DNA of 64,000 bases from contig NC_134953.1 in assembly GCF_965638725.1 (NCBI RefSeq), forward strand, positions 10,377,001-10,441,000. The letters run 5' to 3'. This stretch comes from Aptenodytes patagonicus (lineage: Eukaryota > Chordata > Aves > Sphenisciformes > Spheniscidae). The position numbers and the translations under genes are program-made. Of the stretch, positions 22,297 to 34,000 are shown piece by piece (within the stretch, counting starts at the first letter, position 1; every line of letters starts with the position of its first letter). The notes below the pieces were generated by a model, which made no database searches, had not been told where the DNA came from, and saw only the letters and a list, made by a program, of their open reading frames with translations.

Positions 22297-25200
22297 GTAA
22301 GTGCAGGAAAGCTTTGAGCTGTGATTGCACATTAACCTGGGGAGTTACTCAGTGCAAATCTTTTGAAGAACCTTGTAAATGCTCTGAAGCCCCAGGAGTC
22401 TGGAAAGCTGGTGTGGGTGGCGCTTGGTGCTTGGGTGCAGCAGGGAGACAGGGAACACTCAGGACTGTGGGGTTGCAGGGAAGATGTAGAATTAAGCTGT
22501 CCACCCTGAAGCAGGATTTGGCTTCACTGTCCATTTAAGATGGTGTGTGGAAGTCCTAAATTGGCAGTGTTGCCCCTGGGACTTGATCATGAGTAGTTTC
22601 TTTGTTCCTATACTTGAAGCAGAAATGGGAAGAACAATTAGTCTTCATTGCTTCATCAGTCATTTATGTCAATCCAGAATTTCCTCCTTAATCCTATTTC
22701 TCGCAGGGCATTTCTGCCCTTGAGCTTGTATTCTTAAGAACCCATAGGAGAGAGCTGTGTTTGTTCCCTCATCAAATTCAGTGTGGAATCCCAAAGCGTA
22801 CAAAACTGAAGTGTGTCATCCCCTTTTTCTCAAGGTCCAGCCCTGAGGGAAAACTCCACAGGCATCCCAGAGGCTTTCTCTGGCCTGTACCTCACTATCC
22901 CCAGGGATAAGTTCAGAGGGACAAGCTCTTAAAACCTCCAGCTGAAGACAATATTGGAACAGAGCAGGACCTGTCTGCCATTCCTCCCATTGCCTTACCG
23001 CTTTTACGAACACTGGGGGGAAAAAGACCTGGATAATGACACTCGAGCAGTGATGTTGTCCTGGTGTCCTGAATAAGGGACTGAAATGGAGATAAGATTC
23101 AAGTTTCAAATTATTAGAGGCCTGTCAAGATCTCTGATGGCAGCTTTTATTGAGACGGTGGGTGCCAATGTTTTCTAGTTAAAAGGAAGAAGTGAGGTCA
23201 GGTCCTTTAGAATGGAAGTTCTCCAGATGTGTATGGCTGCACATCACCCTGTCCCATGTGGCACAGCATGCAGGTAATGCAACGCATGTAGGGTGCTCCA
23301 AAAGCTGTGTCAGAGAGCGGCTACCTCAGAGGTCTTGCAAAACACTGGCTTGGTCCATTCTGGCCGTGTACACACCTGCCTTATAAAGAAGGGAGTTGTT
23401 TGCTAGGGCATTACTCATGTGCTTCACAGCTTCCAGAACAGATCCCAGGGCGCCTAAGGGAAGAATGATGGAGATAAGTCCGGAGCCCTGCAGTGGGCGG
23501 TGGCTGTCGTGCTAGAAGGCAGGCATGTCTGTGTCCAGGTTACGGGATACCAGCAGAAGAGGGGGCCTCTGTACGTCTAGGAGTAGCTTAAGGAATCTCC
23601 CATCTGAACTGGAGCAGAGTTATATAATTAAGGTGTTTATTTCCTCATATTTGAAACACTATGATTGCGAATTCCTCTAATTAGGACTCGGTGAAATATA
23701 GATATGTATCTGAGAGATGGTGAGAACTTTTGGTGGTCAACCATGCTTCCCTAGTAACTTTCATGCTGTTTCTGAAAGTCAAATGTTAAGGCCCAATTAT
23801 AATGGATAACGTAATCATCTGTTTTATGAGTCATCGTACTTTTATTTAGAAAAGTAAAATTAGCAGTTTCTTTTCTTTAGCAGTTTTAGCGGTTGTATTG
23901 CTCAAACGATGTGAAACTCAAGAGAATGGAGAAATCAAAATCCCTTAGTTGAAAAATTTTTGATTCTTGGTTGTTGGGTTGTTTTAGGGCTTTTTAAGCA
24001 TTTCGGCAAGGATAGGTTTGAGTCCCTGAAGCATATAACAAAGGACAAATATCCCCAGAGAGTAACACTAAAATGTGCTTTGTAACTCTTCTGTACCATG
24101 ATTCCCCAACCTGTAGACTACTACTAATAAGGTATTCTGAACTAATCATCCTATTTTTCTCCTTTAATAACAGGAAGAACTATTTTTTTGCCCTTCGTGT
24201 TCTTCTACGGTGTTTATTTCAAGGAAGTATTCATATTCAAAGACAGATTTTAGGAAACTTCCCGAAAATGCTCCTGTGATAGATAGGAAACTTGAAGCAG
24301 GACAGAATCCATAATGAGAAATAGGCTCAGCCCAGCCTGCCATAAAAGGGGATACTTGGTGTTTGCTCCACGGCAGCTGTGGTGGCTGATTTCTTCTCCC
24401 TGCAGCCTTCTGGTCCTTGAAAAAAGTACGGACTCTGTTCTAGATACACACCTGTTTATGTAGCATTACAGGTAGCCTCTAAATGGAGGACAGACAACTG
24501 TGGTTTTTGCTGGAGCTGTAGCTACCTCTCTGCCTAGTGACCAAAAAGTAAATCTGCTACCTGCAAGTAGCTATCAAGGATGGGTAGAAGTCTCCTGGCA
24601 AGATGGCAAAACCTTCTGCCACCTCCAGGAGCCTTCAACGTTGGAGAGTTTGTGGGGAATCTCCAGTGAGATGTTCCCGACTCTGCCTGCGTGATGTTTC
24701 ATCCGTTGTATCAGCCTACAGCTAGAGACCTTGACAGGCCTCCTGCCTTAGTGGTGATGGAAAATAGCCTTCCTCTTTTTACTCCAATTTCCTTCTCTGC
24801 TCTGGCTGCTCCTGTGTGGGCCTTATGTTTTCAGAGCCCTCCTTGCCAAAAAGTAATTGCGTTACCTCCAAAGCAGGAGGTAATGCTATGAAATGCAAGT
24901 TTTGGATACCTCCCTGCAGAGCTCCCAAGCCCAGCAGGTGCTTAAGTAACTTCTGCCTGGCTGGGTGCAGAAATCACAGCGGTTTTAGAGTTCGTTGTCT
25001 GGTGAAAACCACGTAGCTTTGTGCTCCCGGTGGATTTGGCTTCATCCTCTCCGTAGACAACTTTCTACTGGCAGAGGCAACAGTGGGAAGGGCCTTTCTC
25101 CAATAAGACTTCAAGGCACCTGTGTGTGTTTTGCCTGCAGGGTCTGCGTCTCTGGGTGGAAGCAGCAGATGCGGGTGTTGTTGTTGTCTCCTTTGGCATC

Positions 25201-27424
25201 GGCATCCGAGCTCTTCCGAGCAATTTGGTGGAGAAGATGGCTGGCGCGTTCGCTCGCCTCCCACAGAGGGTGGTGTGGAGGTGAGGAGGGAATGGGACTC
25301 CTCTTAACTCGAGTTGGATGGAAATCGATGTCAAGGGGTGATTCATCTCAAAACACAGAATTTGCTTTCCATCTCTTGATCTGATTGAATTTATAATTGT
25401 TTTCTGTGTGTTTCTTTCCCCCCCCTTTTTTTCCCCCCCCTTCCTTTCTCTTCTCCCACAGATACTTTGGGCAGAAGCCAAGAAACCTGGGTGAGAATAC
25501 GCTGATGATGGGGTGGCTGCCCCAGAACGACCTGCTAGGTAAGGCTGGGCTCTGTGTGTGTGTGTGTGCTGCTAGCAACATCCCTGGAGTTTAGCCCAAA
25601 CCACAGCAAAGGCATACAAGGACAACAGCACCTGTGTGGGTCTCAGTCTGTTGCTTGTTGCGAGTCTGATCTATACAAAACATGGTCCTCACCTAACACC
25701 TGCTTGAAGCTGCATCTTGGCCCCCATATCTCTCCTCCAGGCACTACTCGGCAAGTTTTGGGCTTCCAAAAGCCAGGTGTGTTCCCAAAGAGTAACATCC
25801 TCTCTGCTCAGCATGCCTGGTTTTCCCCAAACATACATCAACACTGTGTGTTGAGGAAGCCACCGGTAGCCCTGTTTCAGCATGGAAGGCACTGACCTGC
25901 TGCCATTTCTTTGCCTGCAGGCCATCCCAACGTGAAAGCCTTCGTCAGCCACTGCGGGATGAACGGTGTATTTGAGGCAATTTATCACGGTGTGCCAGTG
26001 GTGGGATTTCCTTTCTACGGGGACCAGTTTGACATCATGACCAGAGTGCAGGCGAAGGGCATGGGTATCCTCATGGACTGGAGCAGAGTAAAAGAAGAGG
26101 ATCTTTACCAGGCTGTCGTCACAGTTATCTCTGATCCCAGGTGAGGCGTCCAAAAGCATCGAACTCTTCGTTGGTGCAGGCTGTATGTAGGAACCAGCGT
26201 GTCTTTGTGTTGTCCCCTACACAGCCTGTGGTGGCTTCTGGACCAAGCAGAGCTGCAAGCATTGCTCAGCTGGCCAGACGTATTAGTGCCTCGAAATCCT
26301 GAGATGCGTCCAGGAGGAGATACTCCACCATTTGCTGTCAGAGAGTGTGATCTAGTCCTGTTTGGCTCTGACTGTAGTTTTCTTAGAAAGCTTTATGAGA
26401 TGCTGAGGCACAAACCTCTTCTCCTTTTAACGCCAGCCTGTCATTAGGGAGAGTGAGATCACAACCTCACCTTGGGATCTCCCTGGCCTTGTCCAAACAG
26501 CTTCCTGTAGAAACAGTTAGCGCAGAGAGTGGACTGCAGGTAATGCTCCATCTGTTCCTTCTGACAGCCGGATGCTCTGCCCTTTCCTAGATCTGCTGCA
26601 GTACAGTGATGCTTCCCAACAGGACCCATGCAACTGCTGGTGGTTGAAATGCTGTCCGAGAGCTTTATTTTTTCGTTCGTTTGGCTTGGTTTTGTTAGCT
26701 ATTAGGAGCTCTCAACTGCTAACCTCCAGTGTCAGCTGTTAAGGTGTTGTCACTCAGTACCTTGAAGGATTTGGCCAATCATCAAGCGAGCGACTGTTGC
26801 TTGATGCTGAGTGAGGTCTTTGGGTGCAGACTCCCCTCAGAAAGCAACAATCCACATGAACCCACTGAGCAGGGACTTGGGAGCTGAACTGCCAGTCTTG
26901 TTAACAAAACACAAAGTAAATGCGCTCTGGCTTGGGCTGCCATGGCTAGTGATTGCCATCAGAGTGGCTTTCAGAGGTAGATAGGACGAGAATTGTGGAA
27001 GGAATTTGCCACTCTCCCAAGGTATCATTTGGGACTTGACACCTCAGACCACTTCTCAGCTATGAAGCTCCTGTCAGAAGGATAACTTCTTGTCTTCTTA
27101 CCTTGCAGCTACAGAAAAGCAGCCAAGCTCATCTCAGCTCTGCACCTGGACAGACCAATGCATGCTCTCAACAGGACAGTGTACTGGCTGGAGTACATCC
27201 TTCGTCACGATGGGGCACCGTATCTTCGCCCTGCTGTCTACGACCTCTCCTTATACGAGTACTTCTGCCTGGACATCTTGGCTCTTCTCTTGCTGTGTCT
27301 GGCCAGTATTGGATTCGTCCTCTACAAATCTGTGGTGTGGTGCAGAAGGAAGGGGGCCAGCCCTGTGTATCAGAACGGCAATTGCATGAAAGGCCACTTC
27401 ACAGAAGCAAAGAAATTGCAGTAG
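21451..27424 (+). CDS. UGT8-like UDP-glycosyltransferase (UGT8 duplicate), complete
   Basis: Five coding exons (21451-22296, 25141-25280, 25462-25538, 25921-26140, 27109-27424) join to 532 residues; human UGT8 has 541. It is a type I ER membrane enzyme that transfers a sugar from a UDP-sugar. Visible features: signal peptide about 1-28; His41 in VFDSHLRVF and Asp146 in LLLVDPNEMCGF, the positions of the catalytic His/Asp pair; sequons at Asn128 (NST) and in ALNRTVYW; the UGT signature Trp347-Gln390 ([20 protein letters not shown], then [14 protein letters not shown]); and one membrane span near the end (DILALLLLCLASIGFVL) followed by a basic tail. DPNEMCGF, YVPEFNSL and RVQAKGMGIL are UGT8-like rather than UGT1/2/3-like. 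The signature ends Asp389-Gln390, where I recall UGT8 having Asp-His. Substrate is not known; a ceramide or other lipid is an inference from the family. Confidence 0.93.
22297..25140 (+). other. Intron of UGT8-like gene with AT-rich homeobox-type block
   Basis: The 2.8-kb intron has no coding. A distinctly AT-rich part at about 23620-23990 contains CTAATTAG (23677-23684), TATAATTAAGG, CAATTATAATGG and GTAATCATC motifs. Such clusters are common in developmental enhancers, but nothing here proves activity. Confidence 0.5.
25141..25280 (+). CDS. UGT8-like coding exon 2
   Basis: Acceptor TTTGCCTGCAG ends at 25140 and the donor GTGAGG begins at 25281. The 140 nt run from phase 0 to phase 2 and encode GLRLWVEAADAGVVVVSFGI followed by ...MAGAFARLPQRVVW and two bases of Arg329. 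It aligns with the W-V-x(n)-G-x-V-x-V-S-F-G start of the UGT nucleotide-binding half. Confidence 0.93.
25462..25538 (+). CDS. UGT8-like coding exon 3
   Basis: Acceptor TTCTCCCACAG ends at 25461, after a long C/T tract, and the donor GTAAGG begins at 25539. The 77 nt complete Arg329 and encode YFGQKPRNLGENTLMMGWLP and QNDLL. The signature Trp347 is here. Confidence 0.94.
25553..25568. repeat. (TG)8 microsatellite
   Basis: Eight TG units just downstream of the exon 3 donor of the UGT8-like gene. Confidence 0.8.
25921..26140 (+). CDS. UGT8-like coding exon 4 (UGT signature core)
   Basis: Acceptor TTTGCCTGCAG ends at 25920 and the donor GTGAGG begins at 26141. The 220 nt run from phase 1 to phase 2. 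The exon contains [20 protein letters not shown], then VPVVGFPFYGDQFDIMTRV and QAKGMGIL. Asp389 and Gln390 are in GDQ. Confidence 0.96.
27109..27424 (+). CDS. UGT8-like coding exon 5 (C-terminus, membrane anchor)
   Basis: Acceptor CTTACCTTGCAG ends at 27108 and TAG is at 27422-27424. It encodes SYRKAAKLISALHLDRP, the sequon-bearing ALNRTVYW, a hydrophobic span of about 20 residues and a Lys/Arg-containing cytosolic tail ending TEAKKLQ. Confidence 0.95.
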
Positions 27425-28060
27425 TGGCTCAGCATGTTCCAGGACACATCCTGTCACTGTGAAACGAACTGCTGCTGTGCCACGAAATGTATGGCGCGCA
27501 GGCACGGAGAGAGGTGAAAGATCAGCAGGTCTGGATGAGAAGAGGATGGGGAGGGAGGAGTATTGCAAAGTCCTGCGTGCACACCTCTGTGTACAGCACC
27601 TGTGGGCGGGGGCGCGAATTCAGGCATGGGTGGAAGCACTTGGCCAGGGTGCTGGGAATGGGGCATGGGTAGGTAGACTTCCAGGGAGGACTGCGAGTTG
27701 TTCCCTTTTTATTGCACGTTGGTTTAGATGCTGGTGTTGCTCTTCTGGCTTTTTGGATCTCCGTGGGGGCTCTGGAGGTAGGAATAGCATTTCATGTGTG
27801 GCAGACACCGTTTCTCCTCTTCCTTGTTACCAAGAGCCCCAGGAGTCAGGATTCCTTTATGTGCAGGTGAGGACCTGCAGTAGAGCTGTGGACAGGGAAG
27901 GGCTCTGAAAGTATTGGCTACAAGAGAATGAAATTGGTCTGTTTTAAGTTCTGTGGGTAAATATTGTCCTTCCTGCCTCCATCAACCCTCTGCAATCCTG
28001 TTTGTGTTTGAGCTAAATTATTATTATTTTTTTTTTAAATAAAGTTATATTCTTTCCCCT
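27425..28060 (+). other. 3' UTR of the UGT8-like gene
   Basis: About 640 bp from the stop to a single AATAAA at 28038-28043, followed by GT-rich CTGTGTGGCAG. No reading frame here looks real. Confidence 0.7.
28038..28043 (+). terminator. Polyadenylation signal of the UGT8-like gene
   Basis: AATAAA after a T-rich run, with GT-rich sequence about 20 bp downstream. It is the first canonical signal after the stop at 27424. Confidence 0.7.
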
Positions 28061-31000
28061 GTGTGGCAGTTCTCTCAGGATGTTGTTCAAGCAAGATTAA
28101 AGTGCTTTTTCTTCTTGTCACTGCTGCTAAGGTCTCCATGTACCTCTGGATCCCTACAAACCTCTGTCAGCAACTCGTTTTGGTCTTCCCGCAGGGTTTC
28201 AGGCAGTGCCTTCCCTCCTCTGCCAGCACGTGACACACCCATGCCCATGGAGCCTCCAAACCTGTGATAAAAGAAGAATTTGGAACAGATGCAAGTGTCA
28301 GGACCACAGGAAGAGCAGTCAGTAGCTTGGAGAGCTGGTCATAGGCAATGGGCCATACAGCTCATTTATAGAAACAACAAGCTCTGCTCTTTCTGAAGAA
28401 AACAGAAATGCCTGCTCATTTCAACGTGAACAGGCATGCTGTTGCCCCACTTGGGGCCATGGTATGGAGCGATACCCATGTGTTTCTACTCAACCTGGGC
28501 TCTAAGGCAAATCCATGCTTGGGTGCAGTTGCACAACCCACCCGCAGCATTGGCTGATGGTCCAACTGGTGATGCCCCATGCCAAGAACTGAGGGCTGTG
28601 CTCCATGCTTTCAGCTGGGGCCATCACAAGCTGCAGAGTAACCTCATTGCCACGGCTGCCCTTGCTGGTGTTTCCAGGCTCTGCTCTTGCTTGCTATTGC
28701 ACGTGTTTCTCTTTCCAGATGAAAGGCGTGTTGCCATGTGCAACCTAGCGAACAGCGGTTTGGCTGGGCTCCTGGGATGCTCTGGATTGGGACAGTGCCC
28801 AGCTCTGACTGGGTGGCTCCTCTGAGGCTCAACAGTGCTGCCTTTCCTCCCCAACCCTCAGCTTGCAGAGGGGCTGCAGTGAAGAAGGCTTTGGACAAGA
28901 ATCTCATTTGCATCGAGGACAGATGAGAAGAGCCCGTAGACCTAAGCTGGGACCTGTAACTATCCCATGGCAGAAGTTGCTCTTCCTGGAGTTTCTTGCT
29001 GCCTCCTGAGATGCCCAAGCCTGACTATGGTCAGTGGGCATGGCAACCCATTGGTCTTGCTCTGTAGCAGTCCCATGTGGCTTTGTGCCCTCTCAGCTGA
29101 GTATGTGGAGTCTAATTGTCCCCAGTGGGGGATGGGGGGGAGATTGGAGCAAGGTGAACTGCTAACAGATAGTAGGGGGAAAGGAGGGGTTGTAGATAAG
29201 TGGTAGAAACACTGGCCACCTGGCACCTTTCTGCCTGAGAGTTGAAATTTAAAAGTTAATGGAGTTTGGGTGTGGGGGTTTTTTTTGGGGGGGAAGATAT
29301 TGGCACAAGTCTTGCAGCATGCCTGCCCGTTGCCAGTTGCACTATGGTGGCTTTGTGGTCATCTCCTAGCAGATGAGTGTGGACAAGGGGGTGGAGGTGG
29401 GGCATTTTGCTCAGTTCTTTGTCATCTCTGGGGTGGAAGAGGGAGGTCATTACTGCTGCCTACGTGAGAGTTTGGCTATTTAGATTAGGCTGAATATAGC
29501 AAGCGAGTTGGGAAGCTTGTGGCTTGGTGAAAGCGTTGGATTGCTTTGAACTTAAAGAGAAGAAAAAAGAGCGAGAGGACAAATGCACCATGTCTGCAAA
29601 CTGATGCCTCAGCAGAGAGGCTTGTCTCCATCTCCCACAGCCCAGCTGTATAGCAAAACACACTAGAGGTGAGGGGCTGCTTCAGTTTGGCTGTGCCCCA
29701 CAGCAGTCATCTCTGGCCTTGGAAGAGCTGCAGGAGAGGGTACCAGCATCAGCCTTGCCCAGCGAAATCCTCCAGGTCATATGCGGATCACCAGTGCTGG
29801 CACTGCAGAGGAAATGGGCACCATAGCCTGATGGGGCCAGAGACCTGCATGTTGTTTTGCTTGCAAGTAAAAGAGCAGAGAGAAATGTTTGAGACCCAAG
29901 GAGCCTGTGCAGGCTTATGAAGATGTGAGTCTATTTTCCGGCTTACTGAGGATGCTGCCTTCTTGCTGTTCACAGTTTCAGAAAGAAGTTCAAGCTCAAG
30001 TTAACTCCTTGAGCTTTTCATGACTACTTTCACTTCCAAATGTATAGCAGAGTTAGGAGGCATGTCTATCCAGGGAGTCAAAATATATGTAGTGTATTAA
30101 AAAATGATTCAACAATTTGGTGAGAACTACTTTTAATGGAGTAAAGCACAAACCTGCCCAAGGATCCTGTGAGTAAGAAGCGGACATTCAAAAAGCATCC
30201 CTGAAGTGAAAAGAGTCTTCCCCAGGAAGGGCTGCGTACAGGCTTAGAAACTGTCAGGATCCATTCTTTGAGTTCTGGGGGGTGGGGGGTGGGTCTGGAA
30301 GTATTTGGATATACTCATTAAAGATGAGGGCTCCTCTAGCTTTTCCAGCTTTATTCCCATCCTCTGTAAATCTTCTCTCTCCCTATTAAACGCATAGCTT
30401 TCTTTACTTTTCTCCTTGTTATTCTTTCAGTATTGAATACCGAAGAAAAAGTATAACAAAGCCTTAAGCTAGTTATTAAGTTCTCTTATGAATAATGAGT
30501 AGCCTGTCGCACACATTAAAAGCCTTGGTGGGGGAAGGGATGGAGGTGAGCTTTATTCTTCAGGCAGCTCTGCCTTCAGCTTGGTATCCGACCTCTGGGC
30601 ATGGTGCCTCTCGGATACGGTGTGCCCTCCCTTGTCACAGGCACTGAGGCGGGCAGGTAGGGCTGTGGCATAACTTAGGAAACTAAAATCGTGGTTCATG
30701 AGGCAGCAAGCAGGAAACAATCCTTCTTTTTTTTTTTTTTTTTTTTCCCTCTTCTGTTCTCCCCTCAAGGAAAAGTAGGACATGAGTCAATACTTTTCGG
30801 AGGGCCGAAGAAGCCTCACCCAGGAGCTGCAACCCCAGTTGAGCCCTGGGCAGTGCAAAGCTGCCTTCTGCCTCTCCGTCTTGCTCTTGGCAAGGCATGG
30901 GGGAGCCTGAGCAGGGTGCCGAAACATCAGCAGTCTTGCAACTGCGTGCAAAACTCCCTGTGAGGGCCCCGAGTGGCTCTGCGGGCAGGAAGGCATTCGG

Positions 31001-34000
31001 GGCGCTTGTGAGCCAGCTTTTCAGGTTTGCCCAGCTCCGGCAGCTCCTCACAAACCTGCTCAACGCATGAGGCATGGCAGCCCTGCGAGCGGGAGCCGTC
31101 CCAGCGTTTGAGACACCCTGGGTTTGCAAATGAGTGTGTTTTCCAGGTGATGGCCATGCAGCTCTGCCCAAACCCTGGGCTGGGGGCAGCACCTTTGCTG
31201 GGAGCAGCTCCTTGCTGGTGACCGGGAAGGGGTGAAGCCACGTGCTCACACCGCTCCTGTTGCAACCACTCTCTTAGGCCAGCATCAGTGGCCGTACCAC
31301 TGCTGGAGCACACAGGAGGGCCTGGCACTGCCTCAAATGCTGCTCTCCTGCAGGACTTTGCAAACAGCTAATAAGCTACTGCTGCTTCATCCCCAGTGCT
31401 TTTGTATGTGGGAGGGTCCTCACGTGTCCCCCTGGCAGCATCCCTACCGGAGAGCCTGTTCATGGGCTACAGCAGGGCCACGTCAGCTCCGCAACTGGTT
31501 TTACTAGCCTGGTAAGGTGGTGGCATCAAACTGTGTCAACAAAATTTAGCTAATAAAGAGGAGCTGTCTCCCTCTGCAGGCGAGTGTGAAATCGCTCCAG
31601 CTGTGAGAGGAAAGCCTCGAGGAGGACGGGCTCCTTGAAGACAATGATTTTGACTCACGCCACCATTAAATGACAGTGAGCACAGAGCACCTCCATGCCA
31701 GGAAACCCTTCTCTTTGACTCATGCAGGGACCTGTGCATGGCTCAGCCCCAGCCACTCGCCCCCAACGGGAGGGCTCTGCCCCTGGACCTCTCCCTCGTG
31801 GCCTCCATGCACCTCTTCGATGCTCTTGAGATCGTGGGCAATGCCTTCCTCTGATGCTTCCATGTTGCAAATACTTCCCACAGAGGAAGGAAATGAGCCC
31901 AAGTTCTGTTGGTGTCCACTCCCCAGCAGTGGCCATTTGCCATCAAGACGGCTGTTGGAGCGGGCAAGTCCCCCTGTCCCCACAGGGACCTCCCTGGGGC
32001 TGTGTCATGGCAGGTGGAGCTGTACAGCAGGGCTTTCTCCTGATACCTATAACCACCCCTGTTCCCGGGAGCAGGGAATTATCAGATTGGTGCAAAGGTC
32101 CCAACCCTGATTTATTTGAGGAAGGAGGTTTCCTTTGAGGGACGAGCTGTATTTCAGTGGTGGGGATTACGTGGCTCGCCAGCTGTGTTGCAGGGGCCGG
32201 AGTGTGGTGTCAGTCCAAAGGGCAACACACGGGAAGGGATATTCCAAAGTAAAGCACCGCTTTCCCCAACATCAGTTTGCAGATCGCTATTCCTCGTTCC
32301 TGGCAGAGAAAAGCCAGCTGCTAAGCTTGGCACGAGTTCCCAGCCAGGTGCATAAGGGACAATGTGACACAAGCCACCAGCGGTACCCGACAGGAGTACT
32401 CCCACTGTCCCGCCTAGGCAGTGGTGTCAGGCAGGGATGGGAGATGGAGGCGAGCTGCAGAGCAGCAGCAGGCATGGTGGCACAGGGGTGCTCCTCTGCG
32501 GTTGGCTTACAGCAAAAGCCTGCTCGGTCACACTGTGCGGGGACCCTGCAACAGCAGGTCCTCAGGTGGTCTGTGCCCTCTCCTGGTACTGGAAGTGAGA
32601 GAAATTCCATCTGCAAACAGGGCGAAACTTTTGGACAGTGAGGTGATGAATTTTTGGCAGGCTTTAGTGGATGCACTGACACTTTGGGGCTTGTAAATCA
32701 GATTTGGTGCCTTTCAGAGAGGAGAGATGTAGCATAAACTACAGGTCACAACGTGCATCATCCTATGGGGGATATGTGAATGGGCTACTCCTTGTTGGGG
32801 TGCAGGAAGGACCAGCTGCTCTGCGAAGCTCAGGGAGCCCAGTTGTGATGGCAAGGTCAGCGGGGCAGCACCTCCTTGCCAGGGCCAGCCAAACTGCAGG
32901 ATGGGGGAAGCTCATGCAGGGCCCTGACACTCATAGCAGCCCCTGCTTGTCTGGAGAGCAAAGGAAGCGAGTCCTGAAGGCAGTGCAATGGAAAGCAGCT
33001 GTTCTCGTGGGCGCTCAGGCAAGGCATGATCTCAAACAACAGAAAGACCCGTGGTCCCTCCCAAGCTGTGCTTTGGGAGGGCTCCCCAAAGGCTTGCAAA
33101 TACCAGGGAGACATTACACACACCACGGGTGCTCCCGCACCACCCAGCCAGCTGGGAGCTGGGCACCGTGCCTTTCAGGACAGCTGAGGGCAGCCAATTG
33201 CTCCTAAAGGCTGGCAGATCTATTGGGGTTCAGGAAGCTCCTCCTTCCTCGCTCAGCCTCTTCCCTCTTGCTCAGGGACTTCTGCTGGGTAAGATGCCTC
33301 TCACCCTCTAGCTGAGCCTGTTTACCCCCATCAGGGCCACTCTACCTGCTGCTATAAAAGACTCCAGGTGTGATGCAGCTGGGGCTAGTTTCTTCTCAGC
33401 TTCTCACAGCTACCCTTGGTGGTGTCTGTAGCAGTAATGGCTGTGTAGCAATTTTCTTAAGGAAAACTTTTGAATTACTATTTAATAATAAATTTGTACC
33501 AGTGCTATGGTAGCGATGCTGTTGACTAACCTAATCCGTATCTCCTTTGAATTCAGTTATACGTGTTCTTGTAAGGCAAGCTCTTCTGAGATCAAACCAT
33601 GTGCTGACGTAAAACTCGGCAATCTCAGTAAAGAGTTTTGCAGAGTTGAGTTTTCTTCTGTTATTGGTAATCCTGGAAGACCAGAGTGATCCTGCTTGAT
33701 TGTGAAGAGGTGAGTGTGCTCAAAGTGGTATGTAGAACCATTTAGCAGTAGTTCAAAGGAAACAAGATGACTTTTTGTTTTTATGAAATCCGAGAGAACA
33801 AGGAAGCTTGGAGGAGTTACTGAAAACAGAATAGTAGCATTCATGACGGTAAGGACAGCCCCATATATCTAATGTCTGCTCTTAGAAAAGTATGATAGAA
33901 GAAGAATAGCTAAACCATTATTGAAAGCAACACAGATTAACCTGTGTATCTTGCCAAAAAAGAGAAAAAAAAAAAATAGAAACAACATTACATGCTCTGC

